The notes below the pieces were generated by a model. The model made no database searches, was not told the origin of the DNA, and saw only the letters and a list, made by a program, of their open reading frames with translations. A DNA stretch of 64,000 nucleotides from Ruminococcus sp. (GTDB lineage: Bacteria; Bacillota; Clostridia; Oscillospirales; Ruminococcaceae): positions 1 to 64,000 of the forward strand of contig NZ_JAILNU010000009.1 of the NCBI RefSeq assembly GCF_024691275.1. The letters run 5' to 3'. Below are positions 52,737 through 62,029 of this stretch, piece by piece (the stretch's first letter is position 1; each line of letters opens with the position of its first letter). Position numbers and translations under genes: made by a program.

Positions 52737-54621
52737 TTTCTTTACTCCTGCTGATAATATACTCTGCCATTTTTTCGCTTGTAAGCCCAAGCTTTTCCAG
52801 ACATGACATGACTGATGCCTGCTTTACGAAGCCCTCTGCCGTTACTCGGCTGTAATCGCCGCTGTAACCGAGCTCTGCCAGTATTTCTCCAACTTTTTCG
52901 GAAATACTTCCCTCGCCCATAGACTCTTCAAAAAAGACTATGCACTTGTATTTGCTTATCTCACTTCCCAGATCGTCATCAAGGGGATATATTCTCGTAA
53001 GCTTCAGTATATCACACTTCAGCCCCGAATCTCTGAGCTTTTTCTGGGCATTATAGGCTTCGTTGTAGAGCCTGCCGTATGTTATTATAAGAGTCTCGCT
53101 GCCGTCCTCACGGATATACAGATGCTCCGTAGTCAGATGGAAGCTGCTGAAATCGACCTTTTCCGAACCTCTCGGATATCTTACTGCAGCAAGTCCCTTC
53201 TCGTCGTATAAAGCCCTTTTCATGCACATCTTCATCTCGGAATAGCATGACGGCGAATATATTACAGTATTTGGGATAGATGTCAGCATCGGCACATCAA
53301 GCAATCCCTGATGAGTTTCTCCGTCCTCTCCGACTATTCCTGCGCGGTCAACTCCGAGAACTACGTGGAGCTTTCCTATTGCCACATCATGTACGAGCTG
53401 GTCGTAAGCTCGCTGTATAAACGTAGAATATACTGCAAACACGGGGATCATTCCCATGGAGGCAAGTCCTCCCGCAAAGGTCACGGCGTGCTGTTCGGCT
53501 ATTCCCACGTCAAAGAAGCGGTTCGGATACTTGAAGTGGAAGAACTGCAAGCCTGTTCCGTACTTCATTGCCGCGGTTATGGCACATATCTTATCGTCCT
53601 TGTCCGCAAGGCGAACGAGCTCCTTACCGAACACTGTGGAATAGCTGTCCGCGGGCGCTATCTCGGGATTTCCCGTAGCTATGTCAAACTTTGAGATACC
53701 GTGATACTCTCCCGGATTCTGCTCAGCAGGCGCATAGCCCTTGCCCTTCACGGTCTTGACGTGAATAAACACGGGCTGGTGATATGACTTGGCAACATGA
53801 AGCACTTCTTCCAGCTCCGAAAGGCTGTGTCCGTTGACAGGTCCGAGGTAAATGAAGCCCATGTCCTCAAACATGGTGCTCTGTTCAAGAATATTCGATT
53901 TAACCGAGTCCTTGACGTTCTTGATACCTCTTGCAACGCTGTTTCCGACTATCGGAATCTTTCCCAGTCCGCGTTCTACCGCACGCTTGGTATTTACATA
54001 CTTTTCGGTAGTACGCAGTGTTGTAAGGTACTTTGAAAGTGAGCCTACGCTCTTGGAAATAGACATATTATTGTCGTTGAGTATGACTATAAGATTGTTC
54101 TTATGATCTCTGCCGCAGTTGTTCATGGCTTCATAGAACATACCGCCGGTCATTGCTCCGTCACCGATGACCGCAACTGCATAGTTGTCCCTGCCCTGAA
54201 GTTTCATTGCTTCAGCTATGCCGCAGGCTACGGATACAGATGTACTGCTGTGACCGCTTATGAACGTATCATGCTCTGACTCCTCGGGCTTGGGGAAGCC
54301 TGATATTCCGTCCTCCTGACGAAGTGTAGAGAACCTGTCAAGTCTGCCTGTAAGTATCTTATGTGTATACGCCTGATGTCCTACGTCCCACACGATCTTG
54401 TCCTCAGGCGAATTGAAGTTCCTGTGCAGCGCCATTGTCAGCTCAACTGAACCGAGATTCGATGCAAGATGTCCGCCGTTTTTGGAAACAGTGGAGATAA
54501 GGATATTCCTTATCTCCTTGCACAGTGCTGTACACTGTGCTATAGTAAGCTTTTTAAGGTCCTGCGGGAGCTGAAGCTCCTCGAGTGTGACCTTGTCATT
54601 CATACTTATATTTTCCTTCAT
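52723..54621 (-). CDS. dxs: 1-deoxy-D-xylulose-5-phosphate synthase
   Basis: A 632-aa thiamine-diphosphate enzyme, first step of the MEP isoprenoid pathway. Motifs are VWDVGHQAYTHKILTGR, the TPP motif GDGAMTGGMFYEAMNNCG, and DVGIAEQHAVTFAGGLA with the catalytic Glu. A second ATG at 54603 has AAGGAA about 10 nt upstream and may be the true start; the difference is six residues. The gene lies 39 nt after ispA, so two isoprenoid genes are cotranscribed. Confidence 0.95.
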   Translation of the reverse strand: MKENISMNDKVTLEELQLPQDLKKLTIAQCTALCKEIRNILISTVSKNGGHLASNLGSVELTMALHRNFNSPEDKIVWDVGHQAYTHKILTGRLDRFSTLRQEDGISGFPKPEESEHDTFISGHSSTSVSVACGIAEAMKLQGRDNYAVAVIGDGAMTGGMFYEAMNNCGRDHKNNLIVILNDNNMSISKSVGSLSKYLTTLRTTEKYVNTKRAVERGLGKIPIVGNSVARGIKNVKDSVKSNILEQSTMFEDMGFIYLGPVNGHSLSELEEVLHVAKSYHQPVFIHVKTVKGKGYAPAEQNPGEYHGISKFDIATGNPEIAPADSYSTVFGKELVRLADKDDKICAITAAMKYGTGLQFFHFKYPNRFFDVGIAEQHAVTFAGGLASMGMIPVFAVYSTFIQRAYDQLVHDVAIGKLHVVLGVDRAGIVGEDGETHQGLLDVPMLTSIPNTVIYSPSCYSEMKMCMKRALYDEKGLAAVRYPRGSEKVDFSSFHLTTEHLYIREDGSETLIITYGRLYNEAYNAQKKLRDSGLKCDILKLTRIYPLDDDLGSEISKYKCIVFFEESMGEGSISEKVGEILAELGYSGDYSRVTAEGFVKQASVMSCLEKLGLTSEKMAEYIISRSKENGKA

Positions 54622-54660
54622 TTTTATGAAATGCGGATAACCCTCCGCAGCTCCTTCATA

Positions 54661-55551
54661 TTATTTCTTTCTTCTCAACAACATTTCTGTAAGCTCTGTA
54701 AGAAATGCATCGTTCCCGAATACTTTAAGGCATCCAAGTGCTTCTTCTGTCACCGAATTGGCTATTTCCTGAGCCTTTTCGACTCCGTAAAGGGTAACAA
54801 AGGTAGTCTTGTTCTCCTCTGCGTCGCTGCCCACAGGCTTGCCGAGCTCCTCAGTAGTGCTGGTAACATCAAGAATGTCATCTATTATCTGGAACGCAAG
54901 TCCAAGCTTGAAGCCGTAATCAGCGGCTGCCTGTATCTTTGCTTCATCTGCTCCCGCACATATACAGCCCATCATGCAGGATACCGCTATGAGCTGACCT
55001 GTCTTGTGGCGGTACATATTTCGGAGATTAGCTTCGTCAACGTCTGTGCGCTCCTCGTTCTCCATATCTATGACCTGACCGCCTATCATGCCTTCTCTGC
55101 CCACTGCCTTCGCAAGACATGAGATTATCTTCACTTTCTGCTCAGCAGTAAGACTGCCATCATTGGCAATGATCTCGAAGGGCTGAACCGAAAGGGCATC
55201 GCCTGCAAGTATCGCCATTGCCTCGCCGTAAGCCTTATGGCAGGAGAGCTTTCCGCGGCGGTAGTCGTCATTATCCATTGCGGGAAGGTCATCGTGAATA
55301 AGCGAAAAGGTATGTATCATCTCTATTGCCGCAGCAGGTGCTTCTGCTTTTCTGTAGTCGCCGCCGAGTGCATTGCAGAAAGCATACACCAGCACGGGAC
55401 GTATCCTCTTTCCGCCTGCTTCAAGTGAATAATTCATTGCATCAATGAGATTTTTCTGAGCCTCCATGCTGTCGGAATGTGCATTGTATTTCTTGAGGTT
55501 TTCCTCGGTAAAAGCTATATATTCATTAAGTTTTTCTTTGATATCTGCCAT
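54661..55551 (-). CDS. ispA: Polyprenyl (farnesyl) diphosphate synthase
   Basis: A 296-aa prenyltransferase. The first Asp-rich motif DDLPAMDNDDYRRGKLSCHK and the second QIIDDILDVTSTTEELGKPV bind the Mg-diphosphates. The residues before the first motif (SLIH) fit a short-chain, farnesyl-type product. GGKRIRPVLVYAF is also typical. It follows xseB by 4 nt and precedes dxs. Confidence 0.93.
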   Translation of the reverse strand: MADIKEKLNEYIAFTEENLKKYNAHSDSMEAQKNLIDAMNYSLEAGGKRIRPVLVYAFCNALGGDYRKAEAPAAAIEMIHTFSLIHDDLPAMDNDDYRRGKLSCHKAYGEAMAILAGDALSVQPFEIIANDGSLTAEQKVKIISCLAKAVGREGMIGGQVIDMENEERTDVDEANLRNMYRHKTGQLIAVSCMMGCICAGADEAKIQAAADYGFKLGLAFQIIDDILDVTSTTEELGKPVGSDAEENKTTFVTLYGVEKAQEIANSVTEEALGCLKVFGNDAFLTELTEMLLRRKK

Positions 55552-55555
55552 TTTC

Positions 55556-55759
55556 TCACTCCTCCGACGGTGCTGAACCGTCGTCCTCAGTTATCTTTAT
55601 CTGTGCTTCGTCAAGCTGTCTGCGGCAGGCTGCGGAAAGCTTCACTCCCTCGCCGTAAAGCTCGACTGCTTTTTCAAGGGGGATATCGCCCTTTTCAAGC
55701 TCAGTAACTATTTTACTCAGCTTGCTCATATTATCTTCAAAGGTCACTTTTTCTTCCAT
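55556..55759 (-). CDS. xseB: Exodeoxyribonuclease VII small subunit
   Basis: A 67-aa helical protein with the family pattern FEDNMSKLSKIVTELEKGDI and PLEKAVELYGEGVKLSAAC. It pairs with XseA to form the single-strand exonuclease. It lies 4 nt after xseA and 4 nt before ispA, the usual order. Confidence 0.93.
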   Translation of the reverse strand: MEEKVTFEDNMSKLSKIVTELEKGDIPLEKAVELYGEGVKLSAACRRQLDEAQIKITEDDGSAPSEE

Positions 55760-55763
55760 TTTA

Positions 55764-56954
55764 TCACCATTTATCTGTTATCTCGGCTTCTGCACCGCCG
55801 CTGCCGAATCTTATCTGTATCCTGTCGCCCTTTTCGAGACTGTCAGACGCACTGAGCAGCTTCTCGTCCCTGTATACCAGCGAATAGCCGCGTGAAAGGA
55901 CTTTCAGCGGACTCAGGCTGTCAAGACGCGCCGCCTTTTCACTGAGCTGACGTTCAAGCTTGTCCATGTACCGCAAAAAGGCTGTTTCACAGCGCTTGTC
56001 AAGGGAAGCAAGACGCTCGCCGCTGAGTTTCAGCCTGTTCTCGGGAGACTGTCCTATAAGACGTGCATTGAGAGCTGTAAATCTGTCCGTCGCCTTGTCG
56101 AGCACTGCATACGCCGAGCGCTCTGCTCTGCGTTCAAGAAGGTCTATGCGCTCATAAAGGCTTGCTATATCGGGAGCTGAAAGCTCCGCTGCTGCTGACG
56201 GCGTAGGCGCACGAAGGTCGGCTGCAAGGTCGGCTATGGTGAAGTCGGTCTCGTGTCCAACAGCCGATATCACGGGTACCTTGCAGTTATATATGGCATA
56301 TGCCACTTTTTCTGTATTGAATGCGCTGAGGTCTTCGCTTGAACCGCCGCCGCGTCCGACTATGATAACATCACAGCCTGCGGCTTCTGCTCTGAGTATG
56401 CCTCGGCATATGGACTCAGGAGCCGCTTCGCCCTGTACCTGCGCATTGACAGCATACAGCTCACACAGCGGATAACGCCTCGACAGTACATTTATGATGT
56501 CGCGCACTGCCGCACCGCTGAAAGAGGTAACAGCTCCGATCTTTCGTGGCATTGACGGTATCGGACGCTTATGCGCCGTATCAAATATGCCCTCCTTTTG
56601 CAGCTTCTTTTTCAGCTGCTCAAGAGCAGCTCCTGCCGCTCCTGCTCCCTCGGGAATAATGTCATTTACATAGAGCTGATACGCTCCGTCGCGCTCATAT
56701 ACTCCGATACTGCCCGAAACTATCACGGACATACCGTCCTCGGGAGCGAATTTCAGACGCGCTGCCGCATTTGCGAACATCACCGCCTTGACTGCGCTTT
56801 CGCTGTCTTTGAGGATAAAATATACGTGTCCGCTGCGGTAATGCTTCACGTAGTTGGATATCTCACCGCGAACCATAACGCCCTGAATGTTCCTGTCATT
56901 TTTGAGTATCGAGCCTATATATCTGTTTATCTGTGTGACTGTTATTACAGGCAT
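55764..56954 (-). CDS. xseA: Exodeoxyribonuclease VII large subunit
   Basis: A 396-aa nuclease subunit. The N-terminal OB fold (VTQINRYIGSILKNDRNIQG, then VRGEISNYVKHYRSGHVYF) binds DNA; the catalytic domain has IGAVTSFSGAAVRDIINVLS and IIVGRGGGSSEDLSAFN, and a coiled coil (about 270-350) follows. Length is near the family mean. It overlaps the end of the TsaD-like gene by 10 nt. Confidence 0.94.
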   Translation of the reverse strand: MPVITVTQINRYIGSILKNDRNIQGVMVRGEISNYVKHYRSGHVYFILKDSESAVKAVMFANAAARLKFAPEDGMSVIVSGSIGVYERDGAYQLYVNDIIPEGAGAAGAALEQLKKKLQKEGIFDTAHKRPIPSMPRKIGAVTSFSGAAVRDIINVLSRRYPLCELYAVNAQVQGEAAPESICRGILRAEAAGCDVIIVGRGGGSSEDLSAFNTEKVAYAIYNCKVPVISAVGHETDFTIADLAADLRAPTPSAAAELSAPDIASLYERIDLLERRAERSAYAVLDKATDRFTALNARLIGQSPENRLKLSGERLASLDKRCETAFLRYMDKLERQLSEKAARLDSLSPLKVLSRGYSLVYRDEKLLSASDSLEKGDRIQIRFGSGGAEAEITDKW

Positions 56955-57901
56955 TTCTTCTCTCCTGCACTTTTAAGATAGCCGTATATCGCCACTCCTG
57001 CCGCATTGTCGCACGAAAACTGCGGCTCTGCGAACTCAGCTTCGGGAAATCTGGAAATTATCCTGTCGCGGATAATAACGTCCGACATAACTCCGCCTGC
57101 AAAAATAAGCGGGAGCTCACCATGCTCCTCAACTGCATGAGCTGTCATAGCAATAATAGTCTCGGCTATGTAGTCGAGGCAGTACTTCGCAATATTCTCG
57201 TGGCTTTCGCCGCTGTCCAGCATATTTCCGCACTTGTTCTCCAGTCCCGAAAGGCAGCAGTTCCCGCCCTTCAGCACAGGCTTTGCCTTGAAGTGCTTGT
57301 TGGCATTAACAGCAAGCTTTTCGAGCTCAGATCCACACGGGAATCTAAGTCCCAGCATCACCCCTGTACGGTCCACAGCCTGTCCTGCTTTAAGGTCCAG
57401 CGATGTACCGACTTCGGTAATTTTCAGGACATTTTCGCTGTCAGGCTCACAGAGCAGACAGTCTGTTGTACCGCCGCTGACATGAAATGCGATAAAGCGC
57501 TCATTCACAAGTTCAAGCCGTCCTGACGAATAAAGCGCTGCGAGGATATGTCCTACCTGATGTGATGTGGTATAAAGTGCTGCTCCTGTCACTGCCGCAT
57601 ATGAACGTGCAAAGCCTTCTCCGCATAAAAAGCACGGCATATACGAGCCCTCGATATTACGCGGTCTTGCCGATGCTGTTACTGTCTGAGGTATGCCCAG
57701 ACTTTTAGCAGAAAAAAGCTGCTCTATCATATCGGGCAGCTGCTTGGTATGATGAAATACCGCATCGCTCTGACGCAGTCCAAGTTCCCCTTCCTTTACA
57801 GGAAGGAGCTTCTTTGACTGATATACCTTATTCTCCTCGCTGACATAGACTGCCGCGGAGGTGGTATAATTGCTTGTATCAACTCCGAGGAACTCAGGCA
57901 T
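56945..57901 (-). CDS. TsaD/Kae1-like paralogue (Gcp family, M22-like)
   Basis: A 318-aa protein of the ASKHA/TsaD fold: FLGVDTSNYTTSAAVYV at the start and LIFAGGVMSDVII near the end. True TsaD, needed for t6A in tRNA, has HxEGH; here the place reads SHQVGHILAAL, so both metal-binding His residues stay but Glu is replaced by Val. It is also shorter and less conserved than TsaD, which is presumably encoded elsewhere. This paralogue next to nusB and xseA is common in Clostridia; its function is unknown. Confidence 0.82.
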   Translation of the reverse strand: MPEFLGVDTSNYTTSAAVYVSEENKVYQSKKLLPVKEGELGLRQSDAVFHHTKQLPDMIEQLFSAKSLGIPQTVTASARPRNIEGSYMPCFLCGEGFARSYAAVTGAALYTTSHQVGHILAALYSSGRLELVNERFIAFHVSGGTTDCLLCEPDSENVLKITEVGTSLDLKAGQAVDRTGVMLGLRFPCGSELEKLAVNANKHFKAKPVLKGGNCCLSGLENKCGNMLDSGESHENIAKYCLDYIAETIIAMTAHAVEEHGELPLIFAGGVMSDVIIRDRIISRFPEAEFAEPQFSCDNAAGVAIYGYLKSAGEKKCL

Positions 57902-58310
57902 TGCTTTCCTCGTTTTTCTGATGATCGCGTGAGAATGCTCCGAGAACGCCGTTGATGAATGCTGTATCCTCCTGATAAGTGTACATCATCGAGAGCTTTA
58001 TAGCTTCGCTGATAGCTGCATTCATAGGTGTATTCTCATCGTATATTGATTCGTACATCGCAATACGGAGTATAGCAAGATTCAGCTTTGATATTCTTGC
58101 TATGCTCCTTGATTTGCTGTAACGCGAGATTATCCCGTCAAGCTCCTCTGCGTGTGCAAGCGTTCCCTCTACGATCTTCTTTACTTCATCGTTTACGGTT
58201 ATCTCCTCGATCTCCTCTGCGATATCGTAAAGCTCGTTTATATCATCATCGCGCAGAAGCTGCTCGAATACCAGCTTGAATGCGCTGTCTCTTATTTCAC
58301 GTCTTGTCAT
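57894..58310 (-). CDS. nusB: Transcription antitermination factor NusB
   Basis: A 138-aa all-helical protein from ATG 58310, chosen because AAGGAG lies 7 nt upstream and MTRREIRDSAFKLVFEQLL is the normal NusB start; the frame runs on to 58382. The C-terminal half (LNLAILRIAMYESIYDENTP, ISEAIKLSMMYTYQEDTAFI, NGVLGAF) is typical. NusB with NusE binds boxA in rRNA transcripts. It overlaps the TsaD-like gene by 8 nt. Confidence 0.94.
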   Translation of the reverse strand: MTRREIRDSAFKLVFEQLLRDDDINELYDIAEEIEEITVNDEVKKIVEGTLAHAEELDGIISRYSKSRSIARISKLNLAILRIAMYESIYDENTPMNAAISEAIKLSMMYTYQEDTAFINGVLGAFSRDHQKNEESNA

Positions 58311-58374
58311 GTATACTCTCCTTAATTTTTCTGAGCAGTCCTTATGTATGCTCTTACTTCCATATTTAAACGTT

Positions 58375-58716
58375 TCATTCAAAAACTACTCCGCTTACTG
58401 TTACATTCACTCTCGCTACAGGCACACCTGTCATATTCTGGACATTCTCCTTGACAACAGTCTGTACCTCCTGTGCGATATTGCAGGCTTTTTCGCCGCT
58501 TTTTACTACTATTTTCATGTCGATAGCGGCTACATCGCCCATCATGCTTATCTTGATAGGTCCGTTCTTTCTGAGCTTGCTCATCTTGCCTACCTCGCCG
58601 CCAAGCTTTGCTACGCCTTTCACATCAAGGGCTGCAAGTCTGGCTATTGCGATTATTACATCATCAGATATTTTAAGTCTGCTGGCAGCAGCGGGCTTCA
58701 TCTCGTCAACTTCCAT
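58375..58716 (-). CDS. Asp23/Gls24-family envelope stress protein (YqhY-like)
   Basis: A 113-aa protein from ATG 58716, with GGAGG 6 nt upstream. The family pattern is clear: LKISDDVIIAIARLAALDVK, then GPIKISMMGDVAAIDMKIVV and a closing VPVARVNVTVSGVVFE. Asp23-type proteins bind at the membrane and are linked to envelope stress and fatty-acid control; YqhY sits next to nusB in Bacillus as here. Confidence 0.92.
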   Translation of the reverse strand: MEVDEMKPAAASRLKISDDVIIAIARLAALDVKGVAKLGGEVGKMSKLRKNGPIKISMMGDVAAIDMKIVVKSGEKACNIAQEVQTVVKENVQNMTGVPVARVNVTVSGVVFE

Positions 58717-58813
58717 AATGAACCTCCATGGCAATATTTAAGTGTAATATTTAATCAAAGCCGTGTCTACAGCCTTACTATTATATTATACCAAATATTT
58801 TCGTTCAGTTCAA

Positions 58814-59365
58814 CTATTTCACTTCAAAAATTCTGATATTTTCTGCGGCGATGTCTGTTTCTCCGAGAATTATGTCCTTGATCGACGCTGCCTGAGCTTT
58901 GTCAAGACCTTCTGTCTTCACTACGATCTTTGCTGTCTCTCCGTCAAGATATGCCACGCAGTCCTGAAATCCCTGCGATTTTATGAGAGATTCGATTGTA
59001 CCTTCGCTCTCGATCAGCTTTGAGACCTGAACTGCATCAAGAGCATTCACCACCATTTCGTCCTCGGTTATATCCCCGCCGCCAATTATAGATTGGAGAG
59101 TCTGTACTGCTGCATCGCGGTCATTCATCTTATCAAGACGCGCCTGAGCAAAGTAATCATCTGTTTCGGGGGCAGCCTCAGCGTTCACGAATTCAGTTTC
59201 GCCGTACTTTATAGGCTCATCATCGCTCTTTACCGCTGCTGTCCTGCCATCAACAGGTATCTCGGGCGAGGTTGCATAGTTTATGTATACAGCTACCGCC
59301 AGCATAAGTGTCAGGCAGCTCATGATGATCTGTTTCTTTCCTATGATTATTGATGGTTTCTTCAT
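58814..59365 (-). CDS. spoIIIAH: Stage III sporulation protein AH
   Basis: A 183-aa protein with one N-terminal membrane helix (about 12-32, IIMSCLTLMLAVAVYINYAT), an acidic linker and a ring-forming domain with the EscJ/PrgK-like fold at the C-terminus (VKTEGLDKAQAASIKDIIL). SpoIIIAH of the mother cell binds SpoIIQ of the forespore to form the feeding-tube channel. Last gene of the spoIIIA operon. Confidence 0.9.
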   Translation of the reverse strand: MKKPSIIIGKKQIIMSCLTLMLAVAVYINYATSPEIPVDGRTAAVKSDDEPIKYGETEFVNAEAAPETDDYFAQARLDKMNDRDAAVQTLQSIIGGGDITEDEMVVNALDAVQVSKLIESEGTIESLIKSQGFQDCVAYLDGETAKIVVKTEGLDKAQAASIKDIILGETDIAAENIRIFEVK

Positions 59366-59378
59366 GATATCTTCTCCT

Positions 59379-59906
59379 TTATCTGAGTTTTGTCACAAAT
59401 ATCTTTGATGTGGATATCCCCAGCGCTGCGGCTGTTGATCTATAAAGCTGTTCGCGTACATAAGCGCTGCCGCTTCCGCTGCTGGCTATGACAACTCCCG
59501 TTATCTCGGGAGCTTCAACTGTTTCCACAAGGGCACTGCGCTCTCCGCTTCCGCTTACGATAACATATTTCTTCTCCTCCTCCGTTTTGCTTTCTCCACG
59601 GCTCAGCCTCCCCTCAGAAGCGTAAATATACCTCTCGCTGCTTCCGACTGTCAGGTACACTCTCACATCACCTGCACCGTCTATACTGCTCAGAAATTCC
59701 TCAAGCCGCTTTTCAGTTACCCGACAGTAATCAGATGTATCGGTGATGCTGATTTTTTCTTCTTTTATAGTTTCAGTTCTTTCCTTGTCAGCTGTCAGCA
59801 GTGATGAGAGCATTATCAGCAGCATTCCCGCTATTCCGCATACGGTCATAAATACAGCCCACTTCCTGTCCTTTATCAGTGCCCTTAGTCTTTCAACCAT
59901 TTCCAT
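59379..59906 (-). CDS. spoIIIAG: Stage III sporulation protein AG
   Basis: A 175-aa protein with a single membrane helix (about 17-39) and a C-terminal ring-building motif domain (ITGVVIASSGSGSAYVREQL, AALGISTSKIFV). SpoIIIAG forms a large ring in the mother-cell membrane around the forespore. It overlaps spoIIIAF by 14 nt. Confidence 0.9.
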   Translation of the reverse strand: MEMVERLRALIKDRKWAVFMTVCGIAGMLLIMLSSLLTADKERTETIKEEKISITDTSDYCRVTEKRLEEFLSSIDGAGDVRVYLTVGSSERYIYASEGRLSRGESKTEEEKKYVIVSGSGERSALVETVEAPEITGVVIASSGSGSAYVREQLYRSTAAALGISTSKIFVTKLR

Positions 59907-60348
59907 CTATGACCTCCGTTTCCTGTCCGAGACTTTCACGGATCAGCCGTGCTGCTGCATCAAACTCTTCTGCTTCAACAATGACCTTATTAATTGATAT
60001 GCTGCGATCCTGTGAAATATTAACCTCAGTCCTTATATTTTCAACGGCGATACCTGCCGCTTTCAGCTGAGCACTAAGTACGTCGGAGATGTTCTGACCT
60101 GTCTGCGCGGCAAGCTCCTGCTGATAAATATCGGTGTAGTCCTCGGCTTCCGCGATGCTGTTTATGCTTATGTCAGAGAGATCAAAGCTGCCGCTGACAA
60201 AAGGTGCTGCGATCGCTGCTGCTAATACCAGCTTCAGAATGAATTCCATCCGGGTTCGCAGTTTAGTACCCGATGTGATATTTTCCAAAAATCCTATACC
60301 GGCTGCCATAAGGCATATTGTACGAACCGTCGTTGTTAAATCCGACAT
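59893..60348 (-). CDS. spoIIIAF: Stage III sporulation protein AF
   Basis: A 151-aa protein with two N-terminal hydrophobic helices (about 7-22 and 35-53) and an external domain ending in RLIRESLGQETEVIDG. The order in the operon and the size identify it; the sequence itself is weakly conserved across the family. Lies 4 nt after spoIIIAE. Confidence 0.87.
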   Translation of the reverse strand: MSDLTTTVRTICLMAAGIGFLENITSGTKLRTRMEFILKLVLAAAIAAPFVSGSFDLSDISINSIAEAEDYTDIYQQELAAQTGQNISDVLSAQLKAAGIAVENIRTEVNISQDRSISINKVIVEAEEFDAAARLIRESLGQETEVIDGNG

Positions 60349-60352
60349 ATCA

Positions 60353-61432
60353 TCACCCCGCTGAACGCATCATGATCCCTGTACACAGCACGAACATCAC
60401 TCCGTAACATACAAGTACGCTCTGAGCGATGGCAAGTCCGCTGTCCAATGAGCCGAGAAGCTTTTTCATGCTATTTTCACCCAGAAGCTCCGCCGCGGCA
60501 CTTCCCGTCCACATGACCACGCGCATAAGAAGTATCTGCACCACCGTCGGCAGCAGCAGGAGCACTATAGCTATGCAGCCGCCTGTGCCTACTGTTCCGC
60601 GCACGATGTCAAAGCTGCTCCTGACAGTGGCATAAGCATCTGAAACAGCTCCGCCAACAACAGGCACAAATCCAGAGATAACAAGCCTTGCGGTCTTTGT
60701 AGCAGCTCCGTCCATCTTGCCTGCAAGGGTACATTTCAGTGTCAAAAAGCCTGTGAAAAGTGTCATAACTATAGTCATTCCCCACGTTATGAGCTTCTTT
60801 ATAAGCCGTACTATGCCGCTCAGGTCACTTTTGGTGAATACGCTCCCTGTGACCGACAATACAGTCGAAGCACTGACTATCGGCATAAGATAACCTGCTG
60901 AAAGCTGCACTATGAGCTCCGATGCCGCAAGCAGCGATATATCATATACTCCTGCGGCAGCAAGTCCGCCTGATGCCGCTGTAATTCCTGCAAATACAGG
61001 TATGAAAACTGCAACGAAGCTTCCGCTCAGCTCGACAGCTCTGACTGCGCGCCCGAACAGCTCCAGAAGATGAGGAAGTATCAGCATGACGGCTGCAAGC
61101 GCTCCCACTGAATTGAAAATGCTGTCGGCGTTGTTTATAAAGCTGCCGCCTGTACTCCTCACGAGCGCACAGAGCACCGTCACCAGCAGAATTGAGCCCA
61201 AAAGCTTCAAAGGCTGCCTTCCACCATCGGGAACTCTTTCCCGAAGCTTCTCCACAAGGCTTCCGAAGGTGATGCCGCTGACTTCGCTGTATGAATACCC
61301 TGCCTCGCTGTCGTCAAGGATCTCGTCAAATCTTTCTATCACCTCTGCTCCTGTTTCTTCTGCCGAAGCTCTCAGTGGGCAGACAAATACCAAAAGCAAT
61401 ATAGTTATAATCAGTACTTTTATCGTTTTCAT
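60353..61432 (-). CDS. spoIIIAE: Stage III sporulation protein AE
   Basis: A 359-aa membrane protein from ATG 61432; the longer frame begins with TTG inside spoIIIAD, while AGGTGG lies just before 61432. A signal-like helix (MKTIKVLIITILLLVFVCPL) is followed by an acidic external segment and about seven helices. Family stretches are VPVVGGAVSDAYATVRSSFD and VRGTVGTGGCIAIVLLLLP. It is the largest membrane part of the SpoIIIA channel, the proposed permease-like unit. Confidence 0.9.
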   Translation of the reverse strand: MKTIKVLIITILLLVFVCPLRASAEETGAEVIERFDEILDDSEAGYSYSEVSGITFGSLVEKLRERVPDGGRQPLKLLGSILLVTVLCALVRSTGGSFINNADSIFNSVGALAAVMLILPHLLELFGRAVRAVELSGSFVAVFIPVFAGITAASGGLAAAGVYDISLLAASELIVQLSAGYLMPIVSASTVLSVTGSVFTKSDLSGIVRLIKKLITWGMTIVMTLFTGFLTLKCTLAGKMDGAATKTARLVISGFVPVVGGAVSDAYATVRSSFDIVRGTVGTGGCIAIVLLLLPTVVQILLMRVVMWTGSAAAELLGENSMKKLLGSLDSGLAIAQSVLVCYGVMFVLCTGIMMRSAG

Positions 61433-61439
61433 ATTCCAC

Positions 61440-61829
61440 CTACAGCAACTTATCAATAAGCAGCAAAAAGTTTTTCATTATGGGCAGGCTCAACACTGTG
61501 ACTGCTGCTCTTCCCCACAGTTCCGCTGCAGCTCCCATTGCTCCTTCTCCGCTGTCACGGCAGAGCTCCGCTGAAATATGCGTTATACAGCATATTCCAA
61601 GGGCTTTGAACACCAGTGAGATGCTGCTCTCGGGAACTCCTGCCGACACGAATATCTCCCTTATCTCATTGAGAGGTACATCTAACATAACCACCGCCGC
61701 AAAAAACACAGCTGTGCATACCGCAGTTGATATCAGCAGTGACTGTTCAGAGCAATATTGTTTCAAAAGCACCGCAAGGAGAGCTCCGCAGACACAGAAT
61801 ACTCCCACTGTAAAGCAGCTGCCTACCAT
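61440..61829 (-). CDS. spoIIIAD: Stage III sporulation protein AD
   Basis: A 129-aa protein with four hydrophobic helices (about 6-24, 30-52, 65-90 and 100-127). The segment SLVFKALGICCITHISAELC, then CRDSGEGAMGAAAELWGRAA is typical of SpoIIIAD. It overlaps spoIIIAC by 7 nt and precedes spoIIIAE by 7 nt. Confidence 0.9.
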   Translation of the reverse strand: MVGSCFTVGVFCVCGALLAVLLKQYCSEQSLLISTAVCTAVFFAAVVMLDVPLNEIREIFVSAGVPESSISLVFKALGICCITHISAELCRDSGEGAMGAAAELWGRAAVTVLSLPIMKNFLLLIDKLL

Positions 61830-62020
61830 AACCCGAAAACTGACTTGACCTTTTCAAAAAGGTCGCCTATTTCTTCAACTATCACAACAAGGACTACTAT
61901 CAGTCCTGCAAGCGTCGTCATCATCGCCTGTTCCTCACGTTCTGCACGTTTCAAAACAAGATTCAGGACTGCCACGATTATGCCTGTACCTGCGATCTTG
62001 AATATAAGATCTATTTTCAT
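61823..62020 (-). CDS. spoIIIAC: Stage III sporulation protein AC
   Basis: A 65-aa protein made of two membrane helices with a short basic turn (LKRAEREEQAMMTTLAG). Start MKIDLIFKIAGTGIIVAVLN is the family pattern. It is related to SpoIIIAD and to small export-apparatus subunits. Normal length. Confidence 0.92.
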   Translation of the reverse strand: MKIDLIFKIAGTGIIVAVLNLVLKRAEREEQAMMTTLAGLIVVLVVIVEEIGDLFEKVKSVFGLW

Positions 62021-62029
62021 TCTTCCTCC

